Assembly (NCBI RefSeq): GCF_003663825.1 | Contig: NZ_RCCC01000001.1 | Coordinates: 442,501 to 506,500, forward strand | Reading direction: 5' to 3' | Source of the DNA: Acidovorax sp. 106 | GTDB taxonomy: Bacteria; Pseudomonadota; Gammaproteobacteria; Burkholderiales; Burkholderiaceae_C | DNA length: 64,000 nucleotides | Shown: in pieces, positions 10,745 through 22,034 of the stretch | Position numbering within the stretch: the first letter of the stretch is position 1 | Layout of the letters: every line of letters starts with the position of its first letter | Translations under genes and position numbers: made by a program | The notes under the pieces: model-generated | What the model was told of the DNA's origin: nothing | The model's database searches: none | What the model saw: only the letters and a program-made list of their open reading frames with translations

Positions 10745-12076
10745 TCAGTTGGTTGGGCGCGATTGTAGGTTGCCAGCCCAAAGAGAAACGGTTTCCAATG
10801 ATTGCTCGACCTGGGCCCCCACCCCATCGCGAAGTGACTTGATGGATACGACGCCACGCGTTAGCTCTTCATCACCAAAAACGAGCGCATACGCAGCGCC
10901 ACTGCCATCGGCCCGCTTGAATTGCGATTTCATGCTACCCATCGAGCCATCAGCAGATGCCGATGCGTGCATCTGAATAGAGAGACCCAAAGCACGGAGT
11001 TGCTCTATCGTCCTCATTGCCACAGGGAGGGACGAGATACTGGGAACCACGGCATACACATCGGGAGCTAGTGAAATAAAGGCCTTTTCCTGCTCTTTCA
11101 ACAACTCCAACACACGCTCAACCCCTAAAGCCCAGCCTACGGCTGGTGCGGCCTTCCCGCCCACTTGCTCCATCAAATAGTCATAGCGCCCGCCACCACA
11201 GATAGTGCCCTGAGACCCAAGCTGGTCCGTCACAAACTCAAAAACAGTGAGGTTGTAATAGTCCATGCCACGGACCAGCCTCGGATTGAGGGTCCATGCC
11301 ACACCATTCGCATCCAAAATCGCCTTGACCCTGTCAAAGTGGGCCAGTGACTCTGGACCCAAGAAATCGATCAATCTCGGCGCCGCATTCACAATGGCCT
11401 GCAGCCCTGGGTTCTTAGTGTCCAGGATGCGCAGCGGATTGCTATGGAGTCGGCGACGGGCCTCTTCGTCAAGGGATTCGCGGTGTTGCTCCAAGTACGC
11501 AATCAACGCGGCCCGGTGGGCTTGCCGCTCCTGAGGCTGACCCAAGCTATTCAACTCCAGACGCACGCCTTGCAGCCCCAGCTCGCGCCACAAAGAATTG
11601 GCCAGAAGTATCAGCTCCGCATCCACCTCTGCCCCTGGAAAGCCAAGCGCTTCGGCACCGATCTGGTGAAACTGGCGATACCTTCCGCGCTGCGGCCGTT
11701 CGTGGCGAAACATAGGCCCCATGTAATAAAGCCGTTTCCCACCGTCGTAGAGCATTGAATTTTCAGAGACAGCCCGAACAACGCCAGCAGTGGCTTCTGG
11801 GCGCAAGCTCAAATGCTCACCGTTGAGACGATCTTCAAACGAATACATCTCTTTTTCCACGATATCCGTCACCTCGCCCAAGCCGCGCACAAATAACGCC
11901 GTCGGCTCCACAATGGGAGTGCGAATATTGCGGTAGGAGTAGCGATCCATCAGCGCGCGAACCTTACCCTCCAGCCACTCCCAACGGGCGGAGTCTGGGG
12001 GCAAGATATCGTTCATCCCCTTCACCGAGGTCACTTTTTCCGCCTTTGAAGCGGTTACGACTTTGTCTGTGCTCAC
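10745..12076 (-). CDS. hisS: histidyl-tRNA synthetase
   Basis: 443 residues, class II aminoacyl-tRNA synthetase. Visible are LRPEAT (91-96), motif 2 [16 protein letters not shown] (123-138), the HisA-type motif [14 protein letters not shown], motif 3 [12 protein letters not shown] and a C-terminal anticodon-binding domain. The open frame begins at GTG (12076) with a weak ribosome site; the family match begins around KGMNDILP at residues 19-26, so the N-terminal ten residues are uncertain. Confidence 0.96.
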   Translation of the reverse strand: MSTDKVVTASKAEKVTSVKGMNDILPPDSARWEWLEGKVRALMDRYSYRNIRTPIVEPTALFVRGLGEVTDIVEKEMYSFEDRLNGEHLSLRPEATAGVVRAVSENSMLYDGGKRLYYMGPMFRHERPQRGRYRQFHQIGAEALGFPGAEVDAELILLANSLWRELGLQGVRLELNSLGQPQERQAHRAALIAYLEQHRESLDEEARRRLHSNPLRILDTKNPGLQAIVNAAPRLIDFLGPESLAHFDRVKAILDANGVAWTLNPRLVRGMDYYNLTVFEFVTDQLGSQGTICGGGRYDYLMEQVGGKAAPAVGWALGVERVLELLKEQEKAFISLAPDVYAVVPSISSLPVAMRTIEQLRALGLSIQMHASASADGSMGSMKSQFKRADGSGAAYALVFGDEELTRGVVSIKSLRDGVGAQVEQSLETVSLWAGNLQSRPTN

Positions 12077-12143
12077 AGCTTTGCTTTTCTAAAAATCTGA
12101 AATTCCAAGGGTGCGAAAAAACGCTCACCTCATCGAGAGATGA

Positions 12144-13421
12144 CTAGGCAGCACCCACGCCGCCGAATCGGCGTTCAATGTAGCTTTCAACGATCTGGTG
12201 GAATTCGGCGGCAATGTTCTCGCCACGCAAAGTCAGGGCCTTTTCTCCATCGATAAACACAGGGGCCGCAGGCGACTCACCCGTGCCAGGCAAACTGATA
12301 CCGATATCCGCGTGCTTGCTCTCCCCAGGCCCATTCACGATGCAGCCCATGACAGCTACACGCAGTCCCTCAACGCCGGGGTACTTGACACGCCACACCG
12401 GCATCTGTGAGCGCAAGAAGTCATCAATCTGCTTGGCAAGCTCTTGAAAGGTCGTGCTGGTGGTTCTCCCACAGCCAGGGCAAGCCGTCACACTAGGGAC
12501 AAATACGCGCAAACCCAGGGCCTGCAAAATCTCGGAAGCAACCACGACTTCCTGATTCCGAGACTCACCAGGCTGGGGCGTCAGGGACACGCGAATCGTG
12601 TCGCCTATCCCTTCTTGCAAAAGCACCGAAAGAGCTGCAGCAGACGCCACAGTGCCTTTGGTTCCCATACCTGCCTCTGTCAGCCCCAGGTGCAATGCGT
12701 AGTCACACCGGCGAGCCAACTCACGGTACACACCGATGAGGTCCTGCACACCGCTCACCTTGCACGACAAAATGATCTGGTTGCCGTCCATCCCCATTTC
12801 CTCTGCGCGGTGCGCAGATTCAATGGCCGAGGAAATGAGCGCCTCGTACATAACTTGACGGGCATCCCAAGGCTGGCTACGGCGGCTATTCACATCCATC
12901 AAACTCGCCAGTAGCTCCTGATCCAGACTCCCCCAGTTGACGCCGATGCGAATAGGCTTATTCCAACGCATCGCAGCTTCAATCATCTGACCAAACTGGC
13001 GATCACGCTTCTCACCCTTGCCTACATTTCCAGGGTTGATCCGGTACTTAGACAAAGCCTCTGCGCAAGCAGGAAACTGCGTGAGGAGTGTGTGCCCGTT
13101 GTAGTGAAAATCACCAACAAGCGGAACGTTCTCACCCATACGATCCAGTTGCTCACGAATGTACGGAACGGCCGCTGCGGCTTCGGGCGTGTTGACCGTG
13201 ATACGTACAAACTCAGAGCCAGCCTGGGCAAGCTCTTTGACTTGAATCGCGGTGCCGATAGCGTCGACGGTATCAGTGTTGGTCATCGACTGGACGCGTA
13301 CCAAAGCGCCACCACCCACCGTGACGACACGATCACCCCAAACAACTCGCGCTTGGCGAGATTTACGCACCGCAGGAGATACCAACGGAATGGGGCCAGA
13401 AACGTTTGTGAAGTTGCTCAC
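12144..13421 (-). CDS. ispG: 4-hydroxy-3-methylbut-2-en-1-yl diphosphate synthase IspG
   Basis: 425 residues. Penultimate enzyme of the MEP isoprenoid pathway, a 4Fe-4S protein reducing methylerythritol cyclodiphosphate. TIM-barrel N-terminal part, then cluster ligands Cys314 and Cys317 (CPGCGRT) and Cys360 ([10 protein letters not shown]). Start GTG at 13421, overlapping the rodZ TAG by one base and with GAGG about eight bases upstream, so coupled to rodZ. Confidence 0.96.
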   Translation of the reverse strand: MSNFTNVSGPIPLVSPAVRKSRQARVVWGDRVVTVGGGALVRVQSMTNTDTVDAIGTAIQVKELAQAGSEFVRITVNTPEAAAAVPYIREQLDRMGENVPLVGDFHYNGHTLLTQFPACAEALSKYRINPGNVGKGEKRDRQFGQMIEAAMRWNKPIRIGVNWGSLDQELLASLMDVNSRRSQPWDARQVMYEALISSAIESAHRAEEMGMDGNQIILSCKVSGVQDLIGVYRELARRCDYALHLGLTEAGMGTKGTVASAAALSVLLQEGIGDTIRVSLTPQPGESRNQEVVVASEILQALGLRVFVPSVTACPGCGRTTSTTFQELAKQIDDFLRSQMPVWRVKYPGVEGLRVAVMGCIVNGPGESKHADIGISLPGTGESPAAPVFIDGEKALTLRGENIAAEFHQIVESYIERRFGGVGAA

Positions 13422-14332
13422 TATTTCACCTCGAAGCGCGCGACGTTCTCACGCGACACAGCATTCAGCTCCAGGGGCTTGCCACGAACAAAGACGTCGG
13501 TCACATCGGCACGCCCCACAACCACGCTCAAGGGCAAAACCCCCGACACTGGTGCGGCGTCGCCTGACGCTAACTTTTTCTCGAAAACCACGCGCCCTGT
13601 TGCATCACGCACTTGAACCCAAGAGTCCCCACGCGCGCGCAACATCAACAATGCAGCAGACGTATCAGCGATCGCAGGCAACGCAGCAGAAGCGGGTTGA
13701 GCGACGGCAGGAGAAGGGGCTACGGGCACTAAGGCAGCCGTACTGCTGGCAGCAGGCGCTGGCTCTGCAGCCACCGGCGGCTGAACAACGGCAACGATCT
13801 CCTCAGTCTTTGAAGCCGACGCCTCTTGGCCCGAGGTGGGAACAGCTGCGCTCCCCACCAAGGAGAGTGGTCTGGAATTCCAAGGCTGAAAGCCAGCAGG
13901 CCAATAAAAAACGGCAGCAGCTCCAATCAAAAGCACGAACACACCGAACATCAACCACGACGAATGCCTCGAACCACCGTTGGAAACAAAAGTCTTGCCT
14001 GCCACACTTTTCACGGGTGTGTTGATATCGGATCGCTCAGGAATCAAGCGCGGATTTTTTGACTGAGGCAGAAGAGACAAGACTTGCGCAGGATCCAGCT
14101 TGAGTGTCCGGCATACACTGGAAGCCAAAGCCCGCATAAATACGGTATCGGGGAGCAACTCAAGCCGATTGGACTCCAACGCTTCCAGCTTACTGACAGG
14201 CACCTTCAGAGCCACTGCCAACGCCTCAATGTGGACACCCGCAGCTTCACGGGCACTGCGCAAAATTTCACCCGCAGTGGGCTGAGTTGCACCGTCTTGA
14301 GCCGATGCCAGGGCAACCGTGGACTCACTCAT
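13421..14332 (-). CDS. RodZ-like cytoskeletal helix-turn-helix membrane protein
   Basis: 303 residues. N-terminal HTH_25 domain ([19 protein letters not shown]...), Ser/Lys linker, one membrane segment ([19 protein letters not shown]), an Ala/Pro-rich periplasmic linker and a C-terminal DUF4115 beta domain ([19 protein letters not shown]). RodZ links MreB to the cell-wall elongation machinery. ATG at 14332 with GGAG six bases upstream is preferred over GTG at 14356. The start lies a few bases inside the pilW 3' end. Conserved position between pilW and ispG. Confidence 0.9.
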   Translation of the reverse strand: MSESTVALASAQDGATQPTAGEILRSAREAAGVHIEALAVALKVPVSKLEALESNRLELLPDTVFMRALASSVCRTLKLDPAQVLSLLPQSKNPRLIPERSDINTPVKSVAGKTFVSNGGSRHSSWLMFGVFVLLIGAAAVFYWPAGFQPWNSRPLSLVGSAAVPTSGQEASASKTEEIVAVVQPPVAAEPAPAASSTAALVPVAPSPAVAQPASAALPAIADTSAALLMLRARGDSWVQVRDATGRVVFEKKLASGDAAPVSGVLPLSVVVGRADVTDVFVRGKPLELNAVSRENVARFEVK

Positions 14333-15158
14333 TGAAGGCTCCACGCTGGTACGCACCCATTTCAGCAGACTCTGGAAAGCGCTTACGCAGTTGGTCAGCC
14401 AACTGAAGCATTGCTACGTTGTCGCCCAGCGCCTTCTCGACCTTAATTCCCAACCAAAGGGACTCGGAGTTGGCCATGCCGCTGTTGTTCAATCGCCGAA
14501 TGTAAAACTGCGCACGCGTCAGTTCTTGGCGGCGAAACAGCAGCGAAGCAAGGTGATAACTCACCACCGGATTAGCGGCATCCAGTTGGTATGACTTGAG
14601 CAAGGACTGCTCGGCATCCTCTAACTTTCCAGAACTCGACTGGCACAGCCCCTTGCCCATCAAGGTTTTGCTTCTGGCTACGTAAGCAGGGTTCGCCAAC
14701 GCTCTATCGAACTGCTGATCTGCTTCTGCATACTTTCTTTGCTGACAAAGCAACCAGCCATAGTTGTGCAGCAGATTCGAGTCCGTAGAACGCATGGAAA
14801 TCGCACGACGGAAGCTGTCCTCCGCTTGGGCTACATCATTCAACTGCATGTAAATCAACCCACGCATATTGAGGGCATCTACATAGGTGGGATCGGTTGC
14901 GAGTGCCTGCTTGACCTCATCCAACGCGACGCTGGCCTGTCCGTTCTCAAAATACTTGGCCGCCAACTCAAGCCGGATGCGGGCACGCCGACGCACCTCT
15001 GACTCGTCAGAAGGCGTCACCACACTGGAATTGGTGTCAGAGGCCTGCACACCACCATTTGTCGCGCAACCAGGAAGCAGAAAACCCGTGCTTGCTACAC
15101 CCAATACCCAAAGCGCCCCACGGCAATAGATTCGAATACGCCCAACCAATCTCACCAT
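14325..15158 (-). CDS. pilW: type IV pilus biogenesis lipoprotein PilW/PilF
   Basis: 277 residues. Lipoprotein signal with lipobox LPGC, then at least four TPR units (AKYFENGQASVALDEVKQAL, YVDALNMRGLIYMQLND and so on). In Neisseria and Pseudomonas it is the pilotin for secretin PilQ. Conserved place between rlmN and rodZ. ATG start at 15158. No other pilus genes are in the window. Confidence 0.9.
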   Translation of the reverse strand: MVRLVGRIRIYCRGALWVLGVASTGFLLPGCATNGGVQASDTNSSVVTPSDESEVRRRARIRLELAAKYFENGQASVALDEVKQALATDPTYVDALNMRGLIYMQLNDVAQAEDSFRRAISMRSTDSNLLHNYGWLLCQQRKYAEADQQFDRALANPAYVARSKTLMGKGLCQSSSGKLEDAEQSLLKSYQLDAANPVVSYHLASLLFRRQELTRAQFYIRRLNNSGMANSESLWLGIKVEKALGDNVAMLQLADQLRKRFPESAEMGAYQRGAFNE

Positions 15159-15184
15159 ACAACGCCCCTCTTTGTGTCAGTGAA

Positions 15185-16306
15185 TCAAGCTATCGGCTTC
15201 AGCACAATGGTGCGTTGTTTAGCCATGCGCTCTGCGGCGCGCGTTCTGTCCTTAACATCTCCAGCCAACTGCCCGCAAGCCGCATCGATATCATCACCGC
15301 GCGTTTTGCGAACTGTCGTGACAATACCCGCATCGCTGAGCAATTTGGCAAAAGCGAGCACCTGATTCTGCGGCGATCGCATCAAACCCGATGCCGGAAA
15401 TGGATTAAATGGAATCAGATTGAACTTGCATCGAACACCGCGACCACGCGCGGGTTGAACCAGCTCAATCAACTGCCGTGCATGCTCAGCTTGGTCATTG
15501 ACGCCATCCAGCATGCAATATTCGAAGGTGATGAAATCACGTGGAGCATGCTCCAAATAACGCTGACAGGCATCCAGCAATTCATGGATGGGATATTTGC
15601 GATTGAGCGGGACCAAGTTGTCACGCAGGGCATCATTCGGGGCATGCAGCGAAACCGCCAGCGCCACAGGGCAGTCTTGGGCCAACCGATCCATCATCGG
15701 AACAACGCCTGATGTAGAAACCGTCACCCGCCGCCTGGACAGCCCATACCCATGGTCGTCCAGCATGACGCGCAAAGCCGGAACCAACGCAGAGTAGTTC
15801 TGCAAGGGCTCACCCATGCCCATCATCACAACATTGGAAATCACCCGGTCAGAGGTATTCAACCGGGCACGCAGCGCATGCTCGGCAAACCACAGTTGCG
15901 CAACGATCTCACCCGAAGTGAGATTGCGACTGAAACCTTGGTGACCCGTGGAGCAAAAGCGACACCCCACGGCACAACCTGCCTGGGATGAAATGCACAA
16001 GGTGCCTCGATCATCCTCGGGGATAAAGACCGACTCCACCGCGTTTCCATCGCCCACGTCAAAAAGCCATTTGACGGTGCCATCCGCAGACACATGCTCA
16101 CTGATGACGGGTAACGCTTCGATGTGCGCGCAGCCTTTGAGCTTTTCTCTCAATGCCTTGGCCAAATCGCTCATGGCATCGAAATCGCTGGCCCCGCGCT
16201 GGTGAATCCAACGAAATAACTGGGTCGCGCGAAAACGCTTTTCGCCCAATCGCTCACAGAAAGCGATCAGCGCATCCAGGTCAAATTCAAGGAGGTTGGT
16301 GGTCAT
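15185..16306 (-). CDS. rlmN: 23S rRNA A2503 / tRNA A37 methyltransferase RlmN
   Basis: 373 residues, radical-SAM dual-specificity RNA methyltransferase. Radical SAM cysteines Cys111, Cys115, Cys118 (CAVGCRFC) and the C-terminal catalytic Cys in DAACGQL are present. ATG at 16306 is chosen from MTTNLLEFD and AAGG eight bases upstream; an upstream in-frame ATG at 16375 lacks family similarity. Followed by pilW after 26 bases. Confidence 0.96.
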   Translation of the reverse strand: MTTNLLEFDLDALIAFCERLGEKRFRATQLFRWIHQRGASDFDAMSDLAKALREKLKGCAHIEALPVISEHVSADGTVKWLFDVGDGNAVESVFIPEDDRGTLCISSQAGCAVGCRFCSTGHQGFSRNLTSGEIVAQLWFAEHALRARLNTSDRVISNVVMMGMGEPLQNYSALVPALRVMLDDHGYGLSRRRVTVSTSGVVPMMDRLAQDCPVALAVSLHAPNDALRDNLVPLNRKYPIHELLDACQRYLEHAPRDFITFEYCMLDGVNDQAEHARQLIELVQPARGRGVRCKFNLIPFNPFPASGLMRSPQNQVLAFAKLLSDAGIVTTVRKTRGDDIDAACGQLAGDVKDRTRAAERMAKQRTIVLKPIA

Positions 16307-16393
16307 TGCGGCAGCCTTGCGCGAGACCGCTCGCAGCTGTCCCCATGGCACATACACCCCACACAGGTGGGACAAGTCATGGGGACCGCCATC

Positions 16394-16819
16394 TCAGCGG
16401 GAGTAAATGTTCAGGCCAGGGAAGAAGAAGGCAACTTCCACTTGCGCTGTTTCAGGAGCATCAGAACCGTGCACGGCGTTGGCATCGATGCTGTCTGCAA
16501 AGTCAGCGCGGATCGTGCCAGCGTCAGCCTTCTTAGGATCGGTAGCGCCCATCAGCTCGCGGTTCTTCAGGATGGCGTTTTCACCTTCCAGAGCCTGGAT
16601 CATCACAGGACCGGAAATCATGAAGTCCACCAGATCTTTGAAGAAAGGACGTGCCTTGTGCACAGCATAGAACTGCTCGGCTTCCAGGCGCGACAGGTGG
16701 GCCATACGGGCAGCCACCACCTTGAGGCCGGCAGCCTCAAAACGGGCGTAGATCTGGCCGATCACGTTCTTGGCCACTGCGTCAGGCTTGATGATGGAGA
16801 GAGTGCGTTCGATAGCCAT
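16394..16819 (-). CDS. ndk: nucleoside diphosphate kinase
   Basis: 141 residues, normal length. Catalytic His117 in NAVHGSD and the N-terminal [12 protein letters not shown] are intact. Balances NTP pools through a phosphohistidine intermediate. First gene of the long minus-strand array that runs down to the rRNA promoters. ATG start at 16819. Confidence 0.97.
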   Translation of the reverse strand: MAIERTLSIIKPDAVAKNVIGQIYARFEAAGLKVVAARMAHLSRLEAEQFYAVHKARPFFKDLVDFMISGPVMIQALEGENAILKNRELMGATDPKKADAGTIRADFADSIDANAVHGSDAPETAQVEVAFFFPGLNIYSR

Positions 16820-16897
16820 GTTGATATTCCTGAATAAATGTTACTGAAATTCTTTTGCCTAGCAGACAAAACCCTCGATTCTAACCGTGCTGCGCGA

Positions 16898-18319
16898 TCA
16901 AGAGCGACCACGGCCGCGTCGAGCGCCCCCCCCACCCGGGGCGCGTTGCGCCTGGCGTTGACGGGAGAGGCTGTCGGACCCGATGTATCCCACCGACGTT
17001 TTCATCGGGTCGGGCTGGGCTCCGCCACGCTGGCGATCACCTGCCGAGCCCGCACCACCATCATCACGACGGCGCGAACGTTGCCCGCCAAAGGCACCCA
17101 CAGCACCTCGGTCGTTGCGGCGGGCTGGCGCACCCGGGCTACCACTTTTGCCACGGGGGTTCGCTCCTGCACGCCGCTGCGCACCCGCATCACCATCACG
17201 GTCAGGCGCTGCATCGCTGCCCTCGCCTGCGGCGCGCAACAGCGAGCGGATATCGGAATCATCCAACTCCATCCAGGCACCGCGCTTGAGCCCTCGGGGC
17301 AACATCATGGCGCCATATCGGATGCGAATCAGACGACTGACGGCATGCCCGACCGACTCAAGCATGCGGCGCACTTCCCGATTGCGCCCCTCAGAGATCG
17401 TGACCCGATACCAGCAGTTTGATCCCTCACCGCCACCGTCTTCAATGGAGCCGAAGGAGGCCATGCCATCGTCTAGGCGCACGCCATCGAGCAGCCGTTG
17501 CTTCTCTTCGTTGCTGAGCGCCCCCAAGACACGCACAGCGTACTCGCGCTCCAGCCCGAACCGGGGGTGCATCAACTTGTTGGCCAACTCTCCGGAGCTG
17601 GTAAACAGCAACAAGCCCTCGGTGTTCAAATCCAAGCGCCCCACAGACTGCCACTTGCCATTTTGGAGTCGGGGTAATTTGCGAAACACCGTGGGCCGGT
17701 TTTGCGGATCGTCGTGGGTCACCACCTCGCCGACGGGCTTGTGGTACGCGATCACCCTGGGTGGCGGCGGGTCAATGCGATAGCGAATGGGTTTGCCGTT
17801 GACCTTGACTTGGTCGCCGTACTGGATGCGCTGACCCACGTGGGCGGGCTCGTTGTTGACAGAGATCCGCCCCTCCAGAATCAATTGCTCCATCTCAAGG
17901 CGCGACCCCAAACCCGCCTGGGCCAAGACCTTGTGCAACTTGGGGGTTTCCACCTGCGGCAACAGCACCCGCTTGGCTGGCAGGGCATCGCCTTCGGCAT
18001 CCTCATCGTCAAACCGGCCCGACACCACATCAGAGAACTGATAACCCTGCGCAGCACCTGCAGAGGACTGAGGCTTGGCACCGGGACGCCCCCCACGGGA
18101 CTTAACGGACGGAGACTCGGGTGCGGAATTTTCTGGCACAGCGTCAACCACTAGTGGCTCCACAGCAGCGCCAACATCATCTGCCAAGTCCGCCGCAGAG
18201 GATGCTGGTTTTTTGGTTGCGGCACGCTTGCGTGGAGCCCGTGCTGCAGGTGCAGCATCGTCTTGGACAAGTGGCTCGCGCGGAAGGTCTTCCGCATTCA
18301 CTGGAGTCGAATCATTCAT
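16898..18319 (-). CDS. rluB: 23S rRNA pseudouridine(2605) synthase RluB
   Basis: 473 residues. S4 RNA-binding domain after a 130-residue disordered Lys/Ala/Pro-rich leader, then an RsuA-type catalytic domain with [14 protein letters not shown], whose Asp is catalytic. The tail of about 110 residues is Arg/Gly-rich and ends in RRGRGRS, probably an RNA-contact tail. Both extensions are longer than in E. coli. ATG at 18319 overlaps the scpB stop by eight bases and has AGGA upstream; another in-frame ATG lies at 18349. Confidence 0.92.
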   Translation of the reverse strand: MNDSTPVNAEDLPREPLVQDDAAPAARAPRKRAATKKPASSAADLADDVGAAVEPLVVDAVPENSAPESPSVKSRGGRPGAKPQSSAGAAQGYQFSDVVSGRFDDEDAEGDALPAKRVLLPQVETPKLHKVLAQAGLGSRLEMEQLILEGRISVNNEPAHVGQRIQYGDQVKVNGKPIRYRIDPPPPRVIAYHKPVGEVVTHDDPQNRPTVFRKLPRLQNGKWQSVGRLDLNTEGLLLFTSSGELANKLMHPRFGLEREYAVRVLGALSNEEKQRLLDGVRLDDGMASFGSIEDGGGEGSNCWYRVTISEGRNREVRRMLESVGHAVSRLIRIRYGAMMLPRGLKRGAWMELDDSDIRSLLRAAGEGSDAAPDRDGDAGAQRRAGANPRGKSGSPGAPARRNDRGAVGAFGGQRSRRRDDGGAGSAGDRQRGGAQPDPMKTSVGYIGSDSLSRQRQAQRAPGGGGARRGRGRS

Positions 18320-19052
18320 GTGGGGTTCCTGTAATGCCATCACTGGCATCTACCTGGTCATTGCGGAGCGTGTCCTCCGCCATTTCAAACAAATCACCGC
18401 CCAAAGCACCACCCGCCCCCCCAGCCTGTGCTGACGGCACATCGGCTGCAGCCTCTAGCGGAGTCAAGTCGCTCCCGCCACCTTCTTGTACACCTGTGGA
18501 CTGGGCCGCTGCCATCGCCTCCAGCACATTGGCGTGGGACGAAGGATCGTCCAACACCGGCAGTTGGTCCAGCGATGAAAGCCCCAGGTCATCCAAAAAC
18601 TGCCGGGTCGTTGCAAACAATGCAGGACGACCCACCGTTTCCCGGTGACCAATCACCTCCACCCACCCTCGGTCTTCCAGTTGCTTGATGATCAGACTGT
18701 TCACGGTCACCCCGCGAATGTCTTCAATATCCCCCCGGGTGACCGGCTGGCGGTACGCAATGATGGCCAAAGTTTCCAGCGTGGCGCGGGTATACCGGGG
18801 CGGCTTTTCAGGGTGCAGGCGGTCCAGATACTCGCGCATCTCAGGCTTGCTCTGAAAGCGCCAACCTGTCGCCACTTGCACCAGTTCCACACCACGAGGT
18901 TCCCAATCCCGCTGCAGGTCTTGCAGCAGCATTTTCAGCGTGTCTGAGCCCAGGGCATCATTGAACAATACCCTCAGCTCACGCAAAGGCACGGGCTGAG
19001 GAGCACAGATCAGGGCAGTCTCTAGGACCCGCTTGGCATCCACCGTATTCAT
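18312..19052 (-). CDS. scpB: segregation and condensation protein ScpB
   Basis: 246 residues. Two winged-helix domains (about 1-170) with the family block [25 protein letters not shown], then an acidic Ala/Gly-rich tail. Subunit of the SMC-ScpAB chromosome condensin. Pairing with rluB is widespread. ATG at 19052. Confidence 0.95.
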   Translation of the reverse strand: MNTVDAKRVLETALICAPQPVPLRELRVLFNDALGSDTLKMLLQDLQRDWEPRGVELVQVATGWRFQSKPEMREYLDRLHPEKPPRYTRATLETLAIIAYRQPVTRGDIEDIRGVTVNSLIIKQLEDRGWVEVIGHRETVGRPALFATTRQFLDDLGLSSLDQLPVLDDPSSHANVLEAMAAAQSTGVQEGGGSDLTPLEAAADVPSAQAGGAGGALGGDLFEMAEDTLRNDQVDASDGITGTPHE

Positions 19053-19200
19053 GGTTCAGCGATTCCGGAAAATGGCCCTCGCAACAGGAAGGGCTCACCG
19101 ATAGCAGGGATTGGTCAAAGGGCGCTGAAAGCGCGGTCGGTATACGACAGGGCCCGGCGGGATTCCGTCTTCGGGCATTCTCAGGCCTCACGGCCCATTG

Positions 19201-20310
19201 CTACGGATTGTAGCTCAGCCCCCAATCGGACAGCGCCAAGCGCATATCCGCAGGCACGGGCGCCTCAAGCACCAAGTCATCACCTGTGACTGGATGCCTG
19301 AAGGCCAGACGGTAGGCATGCAACGCCTGCCTTTGTATTGCCCCCACGGGAGAGCCGCCATACAACGAGTCCCCCACCAGCGCATGCCCCAGCGAGGCCA
19401 TGTGAACGCGAATCTGGTGCGTGCGCCCCGTGTGCAAGGTGCATTCAACCCAGCACCCCTGCCCACAAGACTGCAGCAGGCGAATATCAGTGCGCGCCGC
19501 CTTGCCTGCATGGGTAGAGAGATCCACCACCGCCATGCGCAGCCGATTGCGAGGATCACGCCCTATTGGTGCATTCACCGCACGCTGAGCATTCCCGGCC
19601 CAGGGCTTGTGCGCCAAGGCAAGGTACTTGCGGCTGACGTCGCGGGCCGCAATCATGGTCACCAGCGCATCCATCGTTGACCGATCACGCGCCACCACCA
19701 TCAGGCCACTCGTGTCCTTGTCGAGTCTGTGCACAATGCCCGCACGGGGCACCAAAGCAGCCCGCTCATCACGCCCCAAAAGGCCATTGAGCAAGGTACC
19801 ACTCCAATTGCCAGGCGCCGGGTGCACCACCAAACCCGAAGGCTTGTTGATCACCAGCAGATGGGGGTCCTCGTACACCACATCAATGGGCATGGACTCT
19901 GGACGAAACGCCTGGCTTTGCAGCGTAGGGCGCATTTCCAGCACCACCGCATCACCGGCCTTGACGCGGGTTGACGGCTTGGGCACCACCCGGCCATTGA
20001 CCGCCACCAACCCCTGCCCCAGCAGTTGCTGCAAATAGCTGCGTGAAAACTCAGGCACCAACTCTGCCAGAGCGCGATCCAGGCGCTCACCGTGCTGCGA
20101 CACAGGCACAGACATGGTCCGCAACTCAGACTCTGCGGCAATGCCATCGGCCAGCTCGCCCTCCAAACCATCCTCTGCCACGGCCTGGATCAAGCCCTGG
20201 GCCCCATCTTCGGATTCAGGCTGCGCGAGGGGCGATGCTGCGTTTGCGCCCTCCAAAACGCTCAAAGGGGCTTTCGCCCCTTTGAATGCCACAGACTTGG
20301 CCACGCTCAA
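19201..20310 (-). CDS. rluD: 23S rRNA pseudouridine(1911/1915/1917) synthase RluD
   Basis: 369 residues as the longest frame. S4 domain (about 70-130) followed by the RluA-type catalytic domain with GIVHRLDKDTSGLMVVAR. The frame begins with TTG (20310) overlapping the nlpD TGA, but no Shine-Dalgarno is visible. The first 65 residues are acidic and unlike E. coli RluD; an ATG at 20115 (MSVPVSQHGERLDRAL) would give a standard-length protein. The start is therefore unsettled, the function is not. Confidence 0.9.
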   Translation of the reverse strand: MSVAKSVAFKGAKAPLSVLEGANAASPLAQPESEDGAQGLIQAVAEDGLEGELADGIAAESELRTMSVPVSQHGERLDRALAELVPEFSRSYLQQLLGQGLVAVNGRVVPKPSTRVKAGDAVVLEMRPTLQSQAFRPESMPIDVVYEDPHLLVINKPSGLVVHPAPGNWSGTLLNGLLGRDERAALVPRAGIVHRLDKDTSGLMVVARDRSTMDALVTMIAARDVSRKYLALAHKPWAGNAQRAVNAPIGRDPRNRLRMAVVDLSTHAGKAARTDIRLLQSCGQGCWVECTLHTGRTHQIRVHMASLGHALVGDSLYGGSPVGAIQRQALHAYRLAFRHPVTGDDLVLEAPVPADMRLALSDWGLSYNP

Positions 20311-21245
20311 CGGGCCGCCAAGTAGCGCGCCGGGTCTACCGGCTTGCCCTGACGGCGAATTTCAAAATGCAACTTCACCCGGTCTGCATCCGTGTTGCCC
20401 ATCTCGGCAATCTTCTGACCGCGCCGCACCGCCTGGTCCTCCTTGACGAGCAAGGTCTGGTTGTGGGCGTACGCTGTCAAGAACGTGTTGTTGTGCTTAA
20501 GGATGATCAGGTTGCCATAGCCACGCAAACCAGCCCCCGAATACACCACGCGGCCGTCTGCTGCAGCCAGCACAGCATCTCCAGCCTTGCCTGCGATGTC
20601 ATAGCCCTTGTTGCGGGCTTCGTCAAACCCCGCCAACAAAGCGCCGGATGCGGGCCAGATGAAAGCCACATCGTCCTCGACCGCACCCGCAGGAGGTGCT
20701 GCCGGTGCAGGGGCTGCAGCAGGCGTTGGCGTTGCAACGGCCACAACGGGCGCTGCCCCAGAGGCAGGCGTCTTGGGAGCACTGGATGCACTGGCCGCAG
20801 CGGCTGGCGTCACAGACGACGATGTGACGGGGCGCGTCACCACGCCGGTGTCGGACGAGACGGCCGCAGAGGCGGCTGGCGCGGGAGCAGGCACTGAGGC
20901 ACTCACTCGCAACACCTGCCCGACCTCGATCAGGTTGGGGTTCTCCAGATTGTTCCAGCGGGCAATGTCTTTCCAGCCCTGGCCGTTTTCCAAGCCGATG
21001 CGGATCAGGGTATCCCCAGGCTTGACGGTGTAGTAGCCCGGTTTGCCGGCATTTTCAGCGCCAGGCAACGGCTTGATGGGGGTTGCCACCACCACACCAG
21101 GCTGAGAGCTGGAGACAGACGCGTTGTTAGAAGACGTCCCCCGATCTTCCACTGGGGCCTTGCTCAGCCGGGTGCCGCAGCCGGACAGCAGAACCCCCGC
21201 CATCGCCACAGAAAACCCAACGACAAGACCACGCGATACGAACAT
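20307..21245 (-). CDS. nlpD: murein hydrolase activator NlpD
   Basis: 312-residue outer-membrane lipoprotein. Lipobox LLSGC (Cys23), LysM domain (71-114), Ala/Pro/Thr-rich linker, C-terminal M23/LytM domain. As in E. coli NlpD the LytM active site looks degenerate (GYDIAG where hydrolases carry a zinc-binding His), which suggests an amidase activator, not an enzyme. ATG at 21245 with AAGGGA seven bases upstream; a TTG at 21251 is in frame. Unlike many proteobacteria it is followed by rluD and not rpoS. Confidence 0.93.
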   Translation of the reverse strand: MFVSRGLVVGFSVAMAGVLLSGCGTRLSKAPVEDRGTSSNNASVSSSQPGVVVATPIKPLPGAENAGKPGYYTVKPGDTLIRIGLENGQGWKDIARWNNLENPNLIEVGQVLRVSASVPAPAPAASAAVSSDTGVVTRPVTSSSVTPAAAASASSAPKTPASGAAPVVAVATPTPAAAPAPAAPPAGAVEDDVAFIWPASGALLAGFDEARNKGYDIAGKAGDAVLAAADGRVVYSGAGLRGYGNLIILKHNNTFLTAYAHNQTLLVKEDQAVRRGQKIAEMGNTDADRVKLHFEIRRQGKPVDPARYLAAR

Positions 21246-21257
21246 AAGCAATTCCCT

Positions 21258-22034
21258 TCAGGCAATCCCCGATTTTAGAGGGACAAAATGAACCGGTTCG
21301 AGCACGTTTTGTTTCAAACCGTGCACCGTTTTGTCGATTACGAGCAACATTTGCTGACCACCGGCCACCGCCATAGGGGCCACCAAGCGCCCCCCCACGG
21401 CCAATTGGTCGCACCAGGCCTGCGGTACCGAGTCGCCACCCGCCGCCGCAATGATGGCGGCGTAAGGGGCGCCCTTGGCATATCCAAGCATTCCATCGCC
21501 AAACAGCAAATGCACATTAGGCAAGCGAAAGGGGCGCAAATTGTCACGGGCTTTTTCATGCAGATTGCGCACGCGCTCCAGCGTGTAGACCTCGCGGGCC
21601 AGCAGGCTCAGCACCGCCGCCTGGTAGCCACAGCCCGTGCCAATTTCCAGAACACGCCCCATCCCACCCGCACGCGCACCCTCAGCACCCAGAAGCAACT
21701 CGCACATGCGGGCGACGATGCTGGGCTTGGAGATGGTCTGCCCCATGCCGATGGGCAAACTGGTGTCTTCGTAGGCTTGGTTACCCAGGGCGCTGTCGAC
21801 AAAGCGATGGCGCTCCACAGCCCCCATGGCCTGCAGAACCTGGGGGGAAGAGACACCTGCGGCTGCGAGCTTTTGCACCATGCGGGCACGCACCGCCGCA
21901 GAATCCAGCCCCGTGCCCACGGCCGTCGGCACCGCCACCCGGCCCACCACGGGCAAAGCCGGGGCCGGGGGCTTGGCCGCCGGGGCATTGGACGCCCCCG
22001 GTAATTTGGCGGGAAAACCTGGGCGCCGCTGCAT
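21258..22034 (-). CDS. pcm: protein-L-isoaspartate O-methyltransferase
   Basis: 258 residues. Repairs isoaspartyl residues with SAM. The SAM motif VLEIGTGCGYQAAVLS and upstream GQTISKP are typical. The first 50 residues are Ala/Pro-rich and extra to E. coli Pcm. ATG at 22034 overlaps the surE stop by one base, so surE-pcm are coupled, the standard pair before nlpD. Confidence 0.94.
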   Translation of the reverse strand: MQRRPGFPAKLPGASNAPAAKPPAPALPVVGRVAVPTAVGTGLDSAAVRARMVQKLAAAGVSSPQVLQAMGAVERHRFVDSALGNQAYEDTSLPIGMGQTISKPSIVARMCELLLGAEGARAGGMGRVLEIGTGCGYQAAVLSLLAREVYTLERVRNLHEKARDNLRPFRLPNVHLLFGDGMLGYAKGAPYAAIIAAAGGDSVPQAWCDQLAVGGRLVAPMAVAGGQQMLLVIDKTVHGLKQNVLEPVHFVPLKSGIA